Shown here in pieces: positions 35,506-44,645 of a stretch of 64,000 bases of DNA. How positions within the stretch are numbered: position 1 is the stretch's first letter; the number at the start of each line of letters is the position of its first letter. Made by a program: the position numbers and the translations under genes. The notes beneath the pieces are model-generated. The model did no database searches and was not told the origin of the DNA. It saw nothing but the letters and a program-made list of their open reading frames with translations. This DNA comes from Bacteroidales bacterium (lineage in GTDB: Bacteria > Bacteroidota > Bacteroidia > Bacteroidales > P3), in assembly GCA_017480185.1 (NCBI GenBank), contig JAFVBC010000003.1, forward strand, positions 1-64,000, in the 5' to 3' direction.

Positions 35506-37203
35506 ATGCTAAAAACAAACAATCTCAAAGGCGATATTTTTGGTGGTATAACTGCCGGTATCGTTGCCCTTCCGTTAGCTCTTGCGTTTGGAATACAAGC
35601 ATTTGGGGGCGTAGATGATCCTAATGCATCGCAATTGGGAGCCTATGCCGGACTTGTCGGAGCAACTCTTTTAGGCTTTTTTGCAGCCCTTTTTGGTGGC
35701 ACACACAGCCAAATCAGTGGCCCTACAGGTCCCATGACGGTTATCACAGCAAGTCTTATAAGTGGTATATGGGCATCACAACAAAGTCTTTCGGCCGTTC
35801 TAATCGGCATGTCGCTTGCAGGCATCTTCTGCGGCATTTTTCAGGTTTTATTTGGAATTATCAAAATAGGTAAGTATGTAAGATACATTCCTTATCCTGT
35901 TCTTTCGGGCTTTATGAGCGGCATCGGTGTAATCATCATCTTACAACAAATCTATCCTTTGATTGGGCTCAAATCCCCAGTTTTGGTTGTCGATATGGTT
36001 ACCCAATTGCCCCAACGCATCGCCGAGGGCATATCGCTCATTTCACTTCTGCTCGGAGTGGGCACAATCCTCATCATTGTCCTTTTCCCATACATCACAC
36101 GTAAAGTGCCCTCAACCCTTGTGGCTTTAATCGTGATGACACTCGTCTCTCTTCTATTCGCCCTTCCACAACACCTCAGCATTGGAGCAATTCCCGCTGG
36201 GCTACCCGTCCCATTTTTTGCCAAAGAGGGTGTCGGAATGGAAGGCATCGACTGGGGTAGTTTAATTGTAGGTGCCATCGTGCCAGGGTTAACACTTGCA
36301 GGACTTGGATCCATTGACACCCTGCTCACATCGGTTGTGGCTGACAACATAACCAAGACCAAACATAACAGCAATCGTGAACTCATTGGGCAGGGCATCG
36401 GAAACGCTCTTGCAGGTTTGTTTGGAGGCATATCTGGTGCTGGTGCAACAATGCGCACCGTGGTTAATGTTAAAAGCGGAGGACGCACACAATTAAGCGG
36501 CATGACGCACGCCATCCTTTTACTGGCAATCATGCTTGGTTTGGGCGGCTTGGTTAAATATGTGCCACTTTCTGTCTTGGCTGGTATCCTCATCACAGTA
36601 GGGTGGGGTATTATCGATTTCAAAGGCTTCCGAGATTTATTTAAGATTCCGCGTGCCGATGCGTTTGTCCTCGTGGTGGTCTTCTTACTCACCGTTTTCG
36701 TTGACCTCCTCACAGCCGTAGGCATTGGTATGGTGATAGCCTGTGTGCTGTTTATGAAACGAGCATCCGATCTTGTTGAGGGAGGCTACAGCAGTCAGGA
36801 AATGACCAATTTCGACAAAGAAAGTCCGTGGTCGGACGAGCATGGCATGCCCGACCAATTAGCGCACAGCATATACATTCAGCGTCTCAATGGTCCAATC
36901 TTCTTCGGCACAATCAACAAATTCAAAGAGGTGATGAACGATGTGCCCGACAATGCCAAAATTGTGATTATCCGCATGCGCTTGGTCAGTTTCATGGATC
37001 AGAGTGGCTTGTATGCAATGGAAGAGGCCATTAAGGACATCCAATCGCGAGGCTCTCAAGTGCTCATGACAATTATCCAGCCACAACCACTTTACATGCT
37101 TCGCAAGATGAATGTCATCCCTTCCTTGGTACCCGAAGAACACACCTTCACCACCTTTGAAGACTGCACAGCCTATTTGCGCAAACAATTAGAAAAACAA
37201 TAA
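35506..37203 (+). CDS. SulP family anion transporter with STAS domain
   Basis: A 565-residue inner-membrane transporter. The N-terminal 410 residues hold the SulP core with about a dozen membrane segments, including the family start DIFGGITAGIVALPLALAFG and the GPTGPMTV loop in the substrate site. Residues about 440-560 are a cytoplasmic STAS domain (SIYIQRLNGPIFFGTINKF). Bacterial SulP proteins carry sulfate, bicarbonate or dicarboxylates; which one is not evident here. It is followed after two bases by yebC. Confidence 0.93.
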   Translation: MLKTNNLKGDIFGGITAGIVALPLALAFGIQAFGGVDDPNASQLGAYAGLVGATLLGFFAALFGGTHSQISGPTGPMTVITASLISGIWASQQSLSAVLIGMSLAGIFCGIFQVLFGIIKIGKYVRYIPYPVLSGFMSGIGVIIILQQIYPLIGLKSPVLVVDMVTQLPQRIAEGISLISLLLGVGTILIIVLFPYITRKVPSTLVALIVMTLVSLLFALPQHLSIGAIPAGLPVPFFAKEGVGMEGIDWGSLIVGAIVPGLTLAGLGSIDTLLTSVVADNITKTKHNSNRELIGQGIGNALAGLFGGISGAGATMRTVVNVKSGGRTQLSGMTHAILLLAIMLGLGGLVKYVPLSVLAGILITVGWGIIDFKGFRDLFKIPRADAFVLVVVFLLTVFVDLLTAVGIGMVIACVLFMKRASDLVEGGYSSQEMTNFDKESPWSDEHGMPDQLAHSIYIQRLNGPIFFGTINKFKEVMNDVPDNAKIVIIRMRLVSFMDQSGLYAMEEAIKDIQSRGSQVLMTIIQPQPLYMLRKMNVIPSLVPEEHTFTTFEDCTAYLRKQLEKQ

Positions 37204-37205
37204 CT

Positions 37206-37916
37206 ATGGGAAGAGCTTTTGAATATCGCAAAGCCAGAAAGCTAAAGCGATGGGGCAATATGGCCCGCACGTTCACTCGTATCGGAAAAGAAATAGAAAT
37301 GGCCGTTAAGGCAGGTGGCCCCGACCCGGCCAGCAACCTGCGTCTTCGCCTGCTGATGCAGAATGCCAAGAACGAGTCGATGCCAAAAGAGAATGTTGAG
37401 CGCGCCATCAAACGCGCCATCTCTAAAGATACAAGCGACTATAAAGAGGTGGTGTACGACGGTAAAGGACCTCATGGTATAGCCATCGTGGTAGAAACAG
37501 CCACCGATAACCCCACACGCACCGTGGCAAACCTCAGAGCAGCTTTTGTCCGTGGCAAAGGTGAATTGGGAACGATGGGTATGAACGACTTCCTATTCGA
37601 ACGTAAGTGCTCTTTTGTTGTGGCATGGCGCGACGATATTGACATGGACGAACTCGAACTTGAGCTCATTGATTGCGATGTCGACGAAGTGTTTCGCGAC
37701 GACGACGAAATCATGATCTATGCCGACTTCAAGAACTATGGTCCTATTTCCAAATTCCTCGAAGACAAAGGCTTGGAGATTAAGAGTTTCAAATTTGAGC
37801 GCATACCTCTCACAATGCGCGAATTGTCGCCCGCCGAACAAGAAGATGTCAATGGGCTCTTGGAGCGGCTTGAAAACGACGACGACGTAGTCAACGTATT
37901 CCACAACATGGCATAA
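37206..37916 (+). CDS. YebC/PmpR family regulatory protein
   Basis: A 236-residue cytoplasmic protein of the YebC family, starting MGRAFEYRKARKLKRW with the conserved NARTFTRIGKEI-like helix, and containing NVERAIKRA and VYDGKGPHGIAIVVE. Recent work links this family to translation of proline-rich stretches, older work to transcription control. The C-terminal third is strongly acidic. Length is normal. Confidence 0.94.
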   Translation: MGRAFEYRKARKLKRWGNMARTFTRIGKEIEMAVKAGGPDPASNLRLRLLMQNAKNESMPKENVERAIKRAISKDTSDYKEVVYDGKGPHGIAIVVETATDNPTRTVANLRAAFVRGKGELGTMGMNDFLFERKCSFVVAWRDDIDMDELELELIDCDVDEVFRDDDEIMIYADFKNYGPISKFLEDKGLEIKSFKFERIPLTMRELSPAEQEDVNGLLERLENDDDVVNVFHNMA

Positions 37917-37921
37917 AGACA

Positions 37922-38278
37922 ATGTTCTCATTCCGACGCATCGCACTATCTCTACCCATAGCCATGCTACTTTTGTTTGGCTGTGGTGGGGTAGGGCTTG
38001 TGCGGTGCGCCTGCACGGGACATACAAGCCTCAATCTGCCCACCGACGGCTGTTGCTCGGGGGCAGATTGCATGCAGCTGTCTATAAGCAAAGTGTCTGA
38101 CGCCAATCTGGCATCAGAGTCCACCTCGCTACATATCCCCGAGGTAGACCTATTCATTTCCACACCTTTTCTTTATTTATTTCCGTCAGGTGCCCAACCT
38201 ATTTCTGTTGTGTACGGACACTTCTTGGCACCTTCGCCCCCCATGTTGGGGCAATTGTCAATGGTGATGAGGGTTTGA
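37922..38278 (+). CDS. Cysteine-rich exported small protein (HYC_CC_PP-like)
   Basis: A 118-residue exported protein: hydrophobic start (about 1-24, FRRIALSLPIAMLLLFGCG), then clustered cysteines (CAC, CCSGADC at about 28-45) and a Pro-rich tail (APSPPM). This is the pattern of HYC_CC_PP proteins that precede TonB receptors for metals in Bacteroidota; the His and Tyr of the name are only partly matched. Here it directly precedes a TonB receptor and a heavy-metal-binding protein. It may bind copper in the periplasm. Confidence 0.65.
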   Translation: MFSFRRIALSLPIAMLLLFGCGGVGLVRCACTGHTSLNLPTDGCCSGADCMQLSISKVSDANLASESTSLHIPEVDLFISTPFLYLFPSGAQPISVVYGHFLAPSPPMLGQLSMVMRV

Positions 38279-38305
38279 TTATGGTGGTTTACCACAGTCA
38301 TAATC
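38277..38305 (+). other. Hairpin between the Cys-rich protein and the TonB receptor
   Basis: GATTATGGTGG, loop TTTA, CCAC, three unpaired bases, CATAATC. It starts at the preceding stop codon and ends 22 bases before the receptor ATG. It could be an attenuator or a processing site that sets their relative expression. Confidence 0.45.
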
Positions 38306-38327
38306 ACAAATCAAAATCACCAACAAT

Positions 38328-40310
38328 ATGAGGAAAAACATTTTTTTATTTGTTCTGCTGGCCATCGTTATGCCTTTAAGTGCACAGCAGACCGATACGT
38401 CGCGCACCAGTCAATTGCACGATGTAACAATACAGGCTCGACGCAGCAGCGGAGTGCAGCGCATGGGTGGAGCCGAGAATGGTTCAATTATTGGTCAAGA
38501 CGAACTTTTTCGAGCTGCTTGTTGCAATTTGGGCGAGAGCTTTGTAACCAATCCCAGCGTCGATGTCAACTACGACGACGCTGCAGTCGGCGCTCGACAA
38601 ATCAAGCTACTTGGCCTCAGTGGGCGGTATGCCCAAATGCTCATCGAGGGGCTCCCGATGTCGGGTGGTGCCTCGCAGCCCTACCTGTTGGGCTATGTGC
38701 CTGGAGCGTGGATGCAAAGCATTCAAGTGAGTAAAGGTGCAGCATCTGTCAAAAACGGCTTCCAAAGTACCACCGGACAGATAGACATAGAGTTTATTAA
38801 GCCCGACCGCGAAACGTCGATTGATGTAAACCTCTATGCCAATAGTCGCGCAAAAGTTGAAGGCAACATTGTGGCCAACATAAACATCAACAAGGCTTTG
38901 AGCACCGAACTACTTTTACACTCCGAGCACGACTTTATGCACCACGATGCCAACCACGACGATTGGATAGACCTTGCTGGCGTAACACAACACCATGTGC
39001 AGAACCGCTGGAAATATCGTCGTGGACGCTACATCATGCATGCTGGTGTAGGCGTTGTCGACGAGCAACGCATTGGCGGTCAGTCGGACATGGCCATTGC
39101 CAACCCATTCAACTTGGGCATCAACGCTCGTCGCCACGAAGCATATATGAAACACGCCTTGCTCATCGATAGGGCACACAATTCGAACATAGCCCTCATG
39201 GCGGTGGCTCATCGTTTCGATCTTGACGGCACGTTTGGTAATAAAAAGTACTTCAACAACAATGCCGATATAAACTCACAACTGATATTTGAACATGAAT
39301 TCACCGAAGAGCATCAACTCTCGGCAGGATTAAGCTACTCGTTTGAGCACAACGTCGACAGCCTTAATCTACTACCCGAGGAGGTAGATAGTCGCGAACA
39401 CACCGTCGGAGCCTATGCTCAATACACCTTCCAACCATCGCCAGTGCTTACCCTTATGGCAGGGATGCGCGCCGACAACAGCAGTCTCTTTGGTTTCTTC
39501 TTCACCCCTCGACTACACGTCAAGTTGATGCTAACCGACCGTTTTACCCTCCGTATGGCGGCTGGGCGTGCAGCTCGGACGGCTCACTCACTGGCCGAAA
39601 ATCATTTCTTGTTGGCCTCTGCTCGTTTCATCCCCACGGCTTTAACCATGCGTGAAGAGGCTTGGAACGCAGGTGCAAGTGCCATGTGGCTGGCTCCCAT
39701 TGGCGACCGTACAATTAAAATCAACGCCGAGTACTACCACACATGGTTCACTCGTCAAAGCATTGTCGACTACTACTCCGACCCTCTAAATATAAGCATC
39801 ATACCTCTTGATGGTAGCTCTTTTTCAAACACGTTGCAGATAGATGCATCGATGCAGATAACCGACAATCTTGAGACAACGATAGCCTATCGTCTCAACG
39901 ACGTGCGTTGCACCTATGGCGACCGTTTGCTACCCCAACCACTCACCTCACGCTACAAAACCCTCTTCACTCTGGCTTGGCGGCCGATGATGGCCTTGTG
40001 GCATGTCGACGTAACCCTGCAAATCAACGGTGGTGGACGCATGCCCGATGCCTACCCAACCGCCGATGGTAGCCCATCTTGGGAGGACGACACTTTCCCG
40101 GCTTTTGCACAACTAAACGCACAACTGACGCGCGAGTTCAGACACTTTTCCGTATACGTCGGTGGCGAAAATCTTACCAACTACATCCAACCCAACCTTG
40201 TTGTTGATGCCACCAACCCATGGCTGCCCACATTCGACCCCACAATGGTATGGGGACCAGTGCACGGCATAGTTGGATATGTCGGAATTCGTTTTAACTT
40301 TGCAAAATAA
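38328..40310 (+). CDS. TonB-dependent outer-membrane receptor, copper-type
   Basis: A 660-residue outer-membrane receptor with a signal peptide (about 1-19, ending LSAQ). The plug domain (about 25-160) contains SIIGQDELFRAACCNLGESF and YVPGAWMQSIQVSKGAASVKNG. The remainder forms a 22-strand beta barrel ending in GYVGIRFNFAK, with a terminal aromatic residue close to the end. The flanking Cys-rich protein and secreted heavy-metal protein suggest import of copper or another metal. It lacks the N-terminal carboxypeptidase-like domain of SusC-type receptors. Confidence 0.9.
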   Translation: MRKNIFLFVLLAIVMPLSAQQTDTSRTSQLHDVTIQARRSSGVQRMGGAENGSIIGQDELFRAACCNLGESFVTNPSVDVNYDDAAVGARQIKLLGLSGRYAQMLIEGLPMSGGASQPYLLGYVPGAWMQSIQVSKGAASVKNGFQSTTGQIDIEFIKPDRETSIDVNLYANSRAKVEGNIVANININKALSTELLLHSEHDFMHHDANHDDWIDLAGVTQHHVQNRWKYRRGRYIMHAGVGVVDEQRIGGQSDMAIANPFNLGINARRHEAYMKHALLIDRAHNSNIALMAVAHRFDLDGTFGNKKYFNNNADINSQLIFEHEFTEEHQLSAGLSYSFEHNVDSLNLLPEEVDSREHTVGAYAQYTFQPSPVLTLMAGMRADNSSLFGFFFTPRLHVKLMLTDRFTLRMAAGRAARTAHSLAENHFLLASARFIPTALTMREEAWNAGASAMWLAPIGDRTIKINAEYYHTWFTRQSIVDYYSDPLNISIIPLDGSSFSNTLQIDASMQITDNLETTIAYRLNDVRCTYGDRLLPQPLTSRYKTLFTLAWRPMMALWHVDVTLQINGGGRMPDAYPTADGSPSWEDDTFPAFAQLNAQLTREFRHFSVYVGGENLTNYIQPNLVVDATNPWLPTFDPTMVWGPVHGIVGYVGIRFNFAK

Positions 40311-40329
40311 TAATCAAAAACCGTAAAAA

Positions 40330-40674
40330 ATGAAACACATACTTTTTGTATTTGCCATGCTCGTCATGGCCATGGGTGGACAAAAACAAGACTATGTACT
40401 CGTGCTCACCCCCTCGCCAGCAATGCACTGCCAGAGTTGCGAGAGCAAGATAAAAAACAACATGCGATTTGAGAAAGGAGTGTCGCAAATTGTTACCAGC
40501 ATCGAGGCACAGACCGTCAGCATCACCTACGACGCCAACAAAAACACGGCCGAGCAGTTGCAAAAAGCCATGAAAAAGATTGGCTACGACACTCGCGTGG
40601 TGAGCAATAAGCCTGTCATGAAAAAGACAGAGAAATCGCCTGCGGCTCGTAAGACGCCAAGTAGCAGCAACTGA
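40330..40674 (+). CDS. Exported heavy-metal-associated (HMA) domain protein
   Basis: A 114-residue protein with an N-terminal signal peptide (about 1-17). One HMA domain follows (about 26-92) with the metal-binding MHCQSCE (MxCxxC) and the GVSQIVTSIEAQTVSITYD strand pattern of copper chaperones. A Lys/Ser-rich tail ends the protein. It lies 19 bases after the TonB receptor, so it probably hands over or buffers copper in the periplasm. Copper is the inferred ligand. Confidence 0.88.
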   Translation: MKHILFVFAMLVMAMGGQKQDYVLVLTPSPAMHCQSCESKIKNNMRFEKGVSQIVTSIEAQTVSITYDANKNTAEQLQKAMKKIGYDTRVVSNKPVMKKTEKSPAARKTPSSSN

Positions 40675-40727
40675 CCTCTGGCACTACTCCCTCTTCTGTA
40701 AGGGGATAGGGCGGGGCAAGTAAGTAT

Positions 40728-40818
40728 CAAGTAAGGCCGTTCTTCAGTAGTTCTTCAGTCGTTCTACAGTTAATCACTGAAGAACGACTGAAGAACTACT
40801 GAAGAACGGCCTTACTTG
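40728..40818. repeat. Long 11-bp-unit hairpin element, family 1, copy 2
   Basis: Two 43-base arms (40728-40770 and 40776-40818) with one mismatch and a five-base loop TAATC. Each arm is CAAGTAAGGC then three 11-bp units of the GTTCTTCAGTA type. It sits between the converging HMA and TIGR04076 genes. Outside the arms, TATCAA and TTGATA extend the symmetry. Confidence 0.93.
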
Positions 40819-40864
40819 ACCCCAAGTTGATACATCAACGATGCTAAAGTGATGCGATTGAAAA

Positions 40865-41167
40865 TCAGTCGATACGCTCAATTAGGAAGGTCATTGGGCG
40901 AAATCCATCATTGCAAGAGAGCATGGCGCTGTGGGAATTAAGCATCCACTGGCCATAGAAACCGCCTTCGCCACGCGCCAAGGCCTCGACAAAGGGACAA
41001 AGCGTCTGCCAAGCGCTATCGCAAAAATGTTCGGGGCGTTGCCCACTAACAGCCACCCACGTTTGCCCCACGGTCAGTTCACATGGCACAGGCTGCGGGT
41101 GTTCGTAGGCCGCCGAAAGGTCGGGATAGGTGGTTTGCCGTAGAGCGGTTATCTTGACGTTGTACAT
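40865..41167 (-). CDS. TIGR04076 family protein
   Basis: A 100-residue soluble protein matching TIGR04076: PCELTVGQTWVA, FCDSAWQTLCPFVEALARG, and the end CNDGFRPMTFLIERI. The family is widespread in anaerobes and has no known function; several conserved Cys are typical, of which three or four are kept. A leftward -7 element lies 29-36 bases upstream. Confidence 0.85.
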   Translation of the reverse strand: MYNVKITALRQTTYPDLSAAYEHPQPVPCELTVGQTWVAVSGQRPEHFCDSAWQTLCPFVEALARGEGGFYGQWMLNSHSAMLSCNDGFRPMTFLIERID

Positions 41168-41193
41168 GGACTAATTATTTAGCTCTAAATTTG
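41160..41193 (+). promoter_or_regulatory. Rightward promoter toward porU
   Basis: TTG at 41160, a 23-base spacer, then TAAATTTG at 41186-41193. It predicts a leader of about 85 bases before porU. It abuts the leftward element at 41196-41203. Confidence 0.5.
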
Positions 41194-41195
41194 TG

Positions 41196-41203
41196 CAAAG
41201 TTA
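41196..41203 (-). promoter_or_regulatory. Leftward -7 element of the TIGR04076 gene
   Basis: Minus strand reads TAACTTTG followed by CA. Together with the rightward element it forms the near-palindrome TAAATTTG-TG-CAAAGTTA. Confidence 0.55.
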
Positions 41204-41282
41204 GCGATAAGAATGTTAAAACACGGTGTGTCGCAATAAAAAGCACGATAGGCTCGTTAATAGGGCTAAAGAAGCAGGAAAC

Positions 41283-44200
41283 ATGTTTCGTCGCATTGCA
41301 ATAGTTGCCCTGTGTGTGCTGCCTTTGTTGAGTGCAGCGCAGGAGCGTTCGGTGTTGGCCGAGGGCAGGTGGTGGCGTGTGTCGACAAGCATGGCGGGGG
41401 TATACTCGATTGGTGTGGCCGATATTCCTCAACTTGCTGGCGTAAGTATAGACAGTATTGGGGTGTATGGCACAGGAGGTCGACAATTGTCTACTGCCAA
41501 TCAGCAGCTATCAACGGCCGATGTGCCTCCGATGTCGGCCATGGTGGTTGACAACAATGGTAATGGGGTGTTTGATGCTGGCGACAAACTGCTGTTTTAT
41601 GGCGAGGGTGCAGGTGGTTGGCAACGCGACGACGACTTGAATCGATGGACGTATCAGGTGCACAGTTATGCCACAACCAACCATTGTTTTGTTGGCATAG
41701 GTGTGCCGTCGACGAGTGTAAAACAGGTGGTAGCACCCATGGCTGCCGACACGCTGATTGACACCTATACGGCTGTGGCCAAGATAAACAACGATTTGTA
41801 CAACCCGTTGCAGACGGGACAGACTTGGGTGGGCGAGAAATTCACCCCCTCGCTGTCGCGACGCACGTTCACACTGTCGCTGCCTTCGGTGGCACAGTCA
41901 GACGTGCTTATGCGCATGGCAATGGCTTCGTTTTCAACGGCCTCGGCACAGTTTCGTGTGTCGTGTGGCGCATTGCAATTCCAACGCACCATTGCTCCGC
42001 AGGTGGTCTACACGTCGCTGCTGGAAAGTGTGGCTGGTGGCAATAGCAGTTACTCGGTGCAAATGGAATATGTGCCTGGCGAGAGTTCGGCCGAGGGCTA
42101 TCTTGACTATATCGAAATCAACGCATCGGTGCAGGCCACGATGCAAGGTGGCGCACAGTTAACGATGCGTCAGCCTGCAAGGGGTAAGATTGCAACGATG
42201 CAACTGCGACAAGCTCGACAAGAGGTGTTGGTGTGGGACGTAACCGATGCCACCGCAGTGAGGCAGATGAACACCTCGATGACAGGCTCGACGATGCAGT
42301 GGACCGACACCCTCTCGATGGCACGCACATACGTGGCCTTTTTGCCCACGGCAGTACTTGCGCCCGACAGCGTTACGGCAATTGCCAATCAGAACCTGCA
42401 TGGTGCGCCCCAAGCCGACTATGTGGTGGTGTGCCACCCCATGTTTCGCCAACAAGCAATGCGATTGGCTTCGCTGCACGAAATTGCCGATGGCTTAAGC
42501 ACGTTGGTGGTTACCGATAGAGAGGTCTTTAATGAATACTCGTCGGGCAAACCCGACCCCGTTGCCCTACGCGCTTTTTTACGACATCTGACCGACCGCT
42601 ATACCGACGCACCGCCCCGATGGCTGCTGCTGTTGGGTAAGGGCACATTCGACAACCGCGATCTGTTGGGCAATCATTTACCCACAGTGGTTACCTACGA
42701 GACGGCCGGCTCGTGGGACGACGACGGTGGCTCGTATGGCAGCGACGACCCTATCGTAAGCTTTTCTACTGCCAGTAGCCGTCCACAAATGGGGGTGGGG
42801 CGACTGCCTGCACGCAATGTGGCCGAAGCCGAACACATGATTGACAAGATTGAACGCTACATGATGCGTGCCGACCTGCAACAACCTATGGCCAAAGGCG
42901 ATTGGCGCAACGCTGTGGCTATGTTGGCCGACGATGCCGACCCCGGGCATCCTGGCGACACCTCGTTTGCCCACTCGGCCGAAGAGACGGCTCAGAACTT
43001 GCTGCGTGCCTATCCCGACTTGAACGTTGAACGACTGTTTGCCGACGCCTATCAGCAAAGGTCGGGGGCAATAGGTTCCTACTATCCCGACCTAAACAAT
43101 GCATTGCGGAAACGCATAAACAATGGCTGCCTGCTGCTCAACTATATTGGTCATGGATCGACAGCCTATATTGGCACCGAACGTTACATCACCCTCGCCG
43201 ACATATCGGCCTATACCAACACTGATCGCCTGCCATTGCTGGTTACAAGCACCTGCACATTTGGGCGTTACGATTTGCCAACAGGAGGGTGTGGGGCAGA
43301 GGCATTCTTGTTGGCTCAGGGTGGGGCAGTTGGCGTTATCAGTGCAGCTCGTCCCATTCCACACATTCACCGCTTTAACAACGATTTGCTCACCATGCTT
43401 TTGGGGGGCAATGAGACCTGCGGCGAAGCCTTGATGAAGGCTAAACAAAACACCAATGTGTCGGCCAGCATACAACTGCTTGGCGATCCAGCCCTGCGGT
43501 TGAGCCGTCCGCAAAACCGAGTGGTGGTAACACATATCAATGGACGCGCCGTTGATAGCACAGTCGCAGACACCGCGACAGCCCTTTCGACGGTAACCGT
43601 AACTGGCGAAATTCACAACCCTGAAGGGCAGTTGATTGACGATTTTGACGGCCGACTGCATGTTATGGCCTACGACCGTAAGATGTATACCACCACGTTG
43701 GCCAACGACAACACGGGTACCGAACTGCGATTTCAGCAACAAAAGAATGTGCTATATAAAGGTAGCCATGAGGTAAAAGCAGGCAGATTTGAATACTCGT
43801 TTATAGTGCCACGCGATGTGCCCTATCAATACGAGGAGGGGAAACTGTCGCACTATGCAGGTAGCCCTACAGAAGATGCCTCGGGTCAGTATTCCAACCT
43901 GCTGTTTGGAGGACTTGACGAGACTGCACAATATGGCGATAATCGCCCCACGGTGCGCCTGTTTCTGGGCGACACTGCTTTCCGTAACGGTGGTATCGTA
44001 GGGCCGACGCCAACACTTGTAGCACTGCTTGCTGACTCGGTGGGCATAAATGCCGTGGGAAGTGGTGTGGGACATGACATAACGGCCATAATAGATGGTA
44101 ACCCCAATGCCATGCTGGTGCTGAACGATTTCTTTGAAAGTGGAGATAATGGTATTGTCAGCGGTACGGTAAACTACACCCTTGACCGACTTGAACCTGG

Positions 44201-44579
44201 CACACACACCCTAACGCTAAAAGCATGGAATATATTCAACCTATCGGGCAAGGCTACAATATGCTTTGAGGTGAAAGACACGTCGCTCACGATTGTGGAA
44301 AACATGATGTGCTATCCCAATCCAGCTTCAACCCAAACCTCATTCGTATGTCAGACCAACCACCCAGAAGGAATTGCCTCGGCACGTTTGAGTATATACA
44401 ACAGTAGGGGACAAATGGTGGCCGACCAAGATGTTGACGTAGTAGAAGGACGATATGTAGTTGGTCCGGTGGTGTGGAATGTAAGCAATGTCCCCCCGGG
44501 TATTTACTTGGGAAGAATGATGATTACCACGACGCAAGGCGATGTGCTGCAGGAAACCACCAAATGTATTGTGAAATAG
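41283..44579 (+). CDS. porU: Type IX secretion sortase PorU
   Basis: C25 (gingipain-like) peptidase that removes the sorting domain of type IX secreted proteins at the cell surface. The 1098-residue product has a signal peptide (about 1-18), an N-terminal beta domain and a catalytic domain with His in NYIGHGSTAY (H624) and Cys in TSTCTFG (C658). The 34-residue spacing resembles characterised PorU. The C-terminal 90 residues form a sorting-type beta domain (CYPNPAS at its start, PPGIYLGRMM, ending KCIVK). Upstream in-frame starts to 41226 precede a charged stretch; ATG 41283 gives a proper signal peptide. porV follows, as in Porphyromonas. Confidence 0.93.
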   Translation: MFRRIAIVALCVLPLLSAAQERSVLAEGRWWRVSTSMAGVYSIGVADIPQLAGVSIDSIGVYGTGGRQLSTANQQLSTADVPPMSAMVVDNNGNGVFDAGDKLLFYGEGAGGWQRDDDLNRWTYQVHSYATTNHCFVGIGVPSTSVKQVVAPMAADTLIDTYTAVAKINNDLYNPLQTGQTWVGEKFTPSLSRRTFTLSLPSVAQSDVLMRMAMASFSTASAQFRVSCGALQFQRTIAPQVVYTSLLESVAGGNSSYSVQMEYVPGESSAEGYLDYIEINASVQATMQGGAQLTMRQPARGKIATMQLRQARQEVLVWDVTDATAVRQMNTSMTGSTMQWTDTLSMARTYVAFLPTAVLAPDSVTAIANQNLHGAPQADYVVVCHPMFRQQAMRLASLHEIADGLSTLVVTDREVFNEYSSGKPDPVALRAFLRHLTDRYTDAPPRWLLLLGKGTFDNRDLLGNHLPTVVTYETAGSWDDDGGSYGSDDPIVSFSTASSRPQMGVGRLPARNVAEAEHMIDKIERYMMRADLQQPMAKGDWRNAVAMLADDADPGHPGDTSFAHSAEETAQNLLRAYPDLNVERLFADAYQQRSGAIGSYYPDLNNALRKRINNGCLLLNYIGHGSTAYIGTERYITLADISAYTNTDRLPLLVTSTCTFGRYDLPTGGCGAEAFLLAQGGAVGVISAARPIPHIHRFNNDLLTMLLGGNETCGEALMKAKQNTNVSASIQLLGDPALRLSRPQNRVVVTHINGRAVDSTVADTATALSTVTVTGEIHNPEGQLIDDFDGRLHVMAYDRKMYTTTLANDNTGTELRFQQQKNVLYKGSHEVKAGRFEYSFIVPRDVPYQYEEGKLSHYAGSPTEDASGQYSNLLFGGLDETAQYGDNRPTVRLFLGDTAFRNGGIVGPTPTLVALLADSVGINAVGSGVGHDITAIIDGNPNAMLVLNDFFESGDNGIVSGTVNYTLDRLEPGTHTLTLKAWNIFNLSGKATICFEVKDTSLTIVENMMCYPNPASTQTSFVCQTNHPEGIASARLSIYNSRGQMVADQDVDVVEGRYVVGPVVWNVSNVPPGIYLGRMMITTTQGDVLQETTKCIVK

Positions 44580-44645
44580 AAACCATCGGGCGTGGCACAA
44601 TAAAGCCTCAAGAACCCCGTTAAGATGCAAACAGAAACTAAAAGG

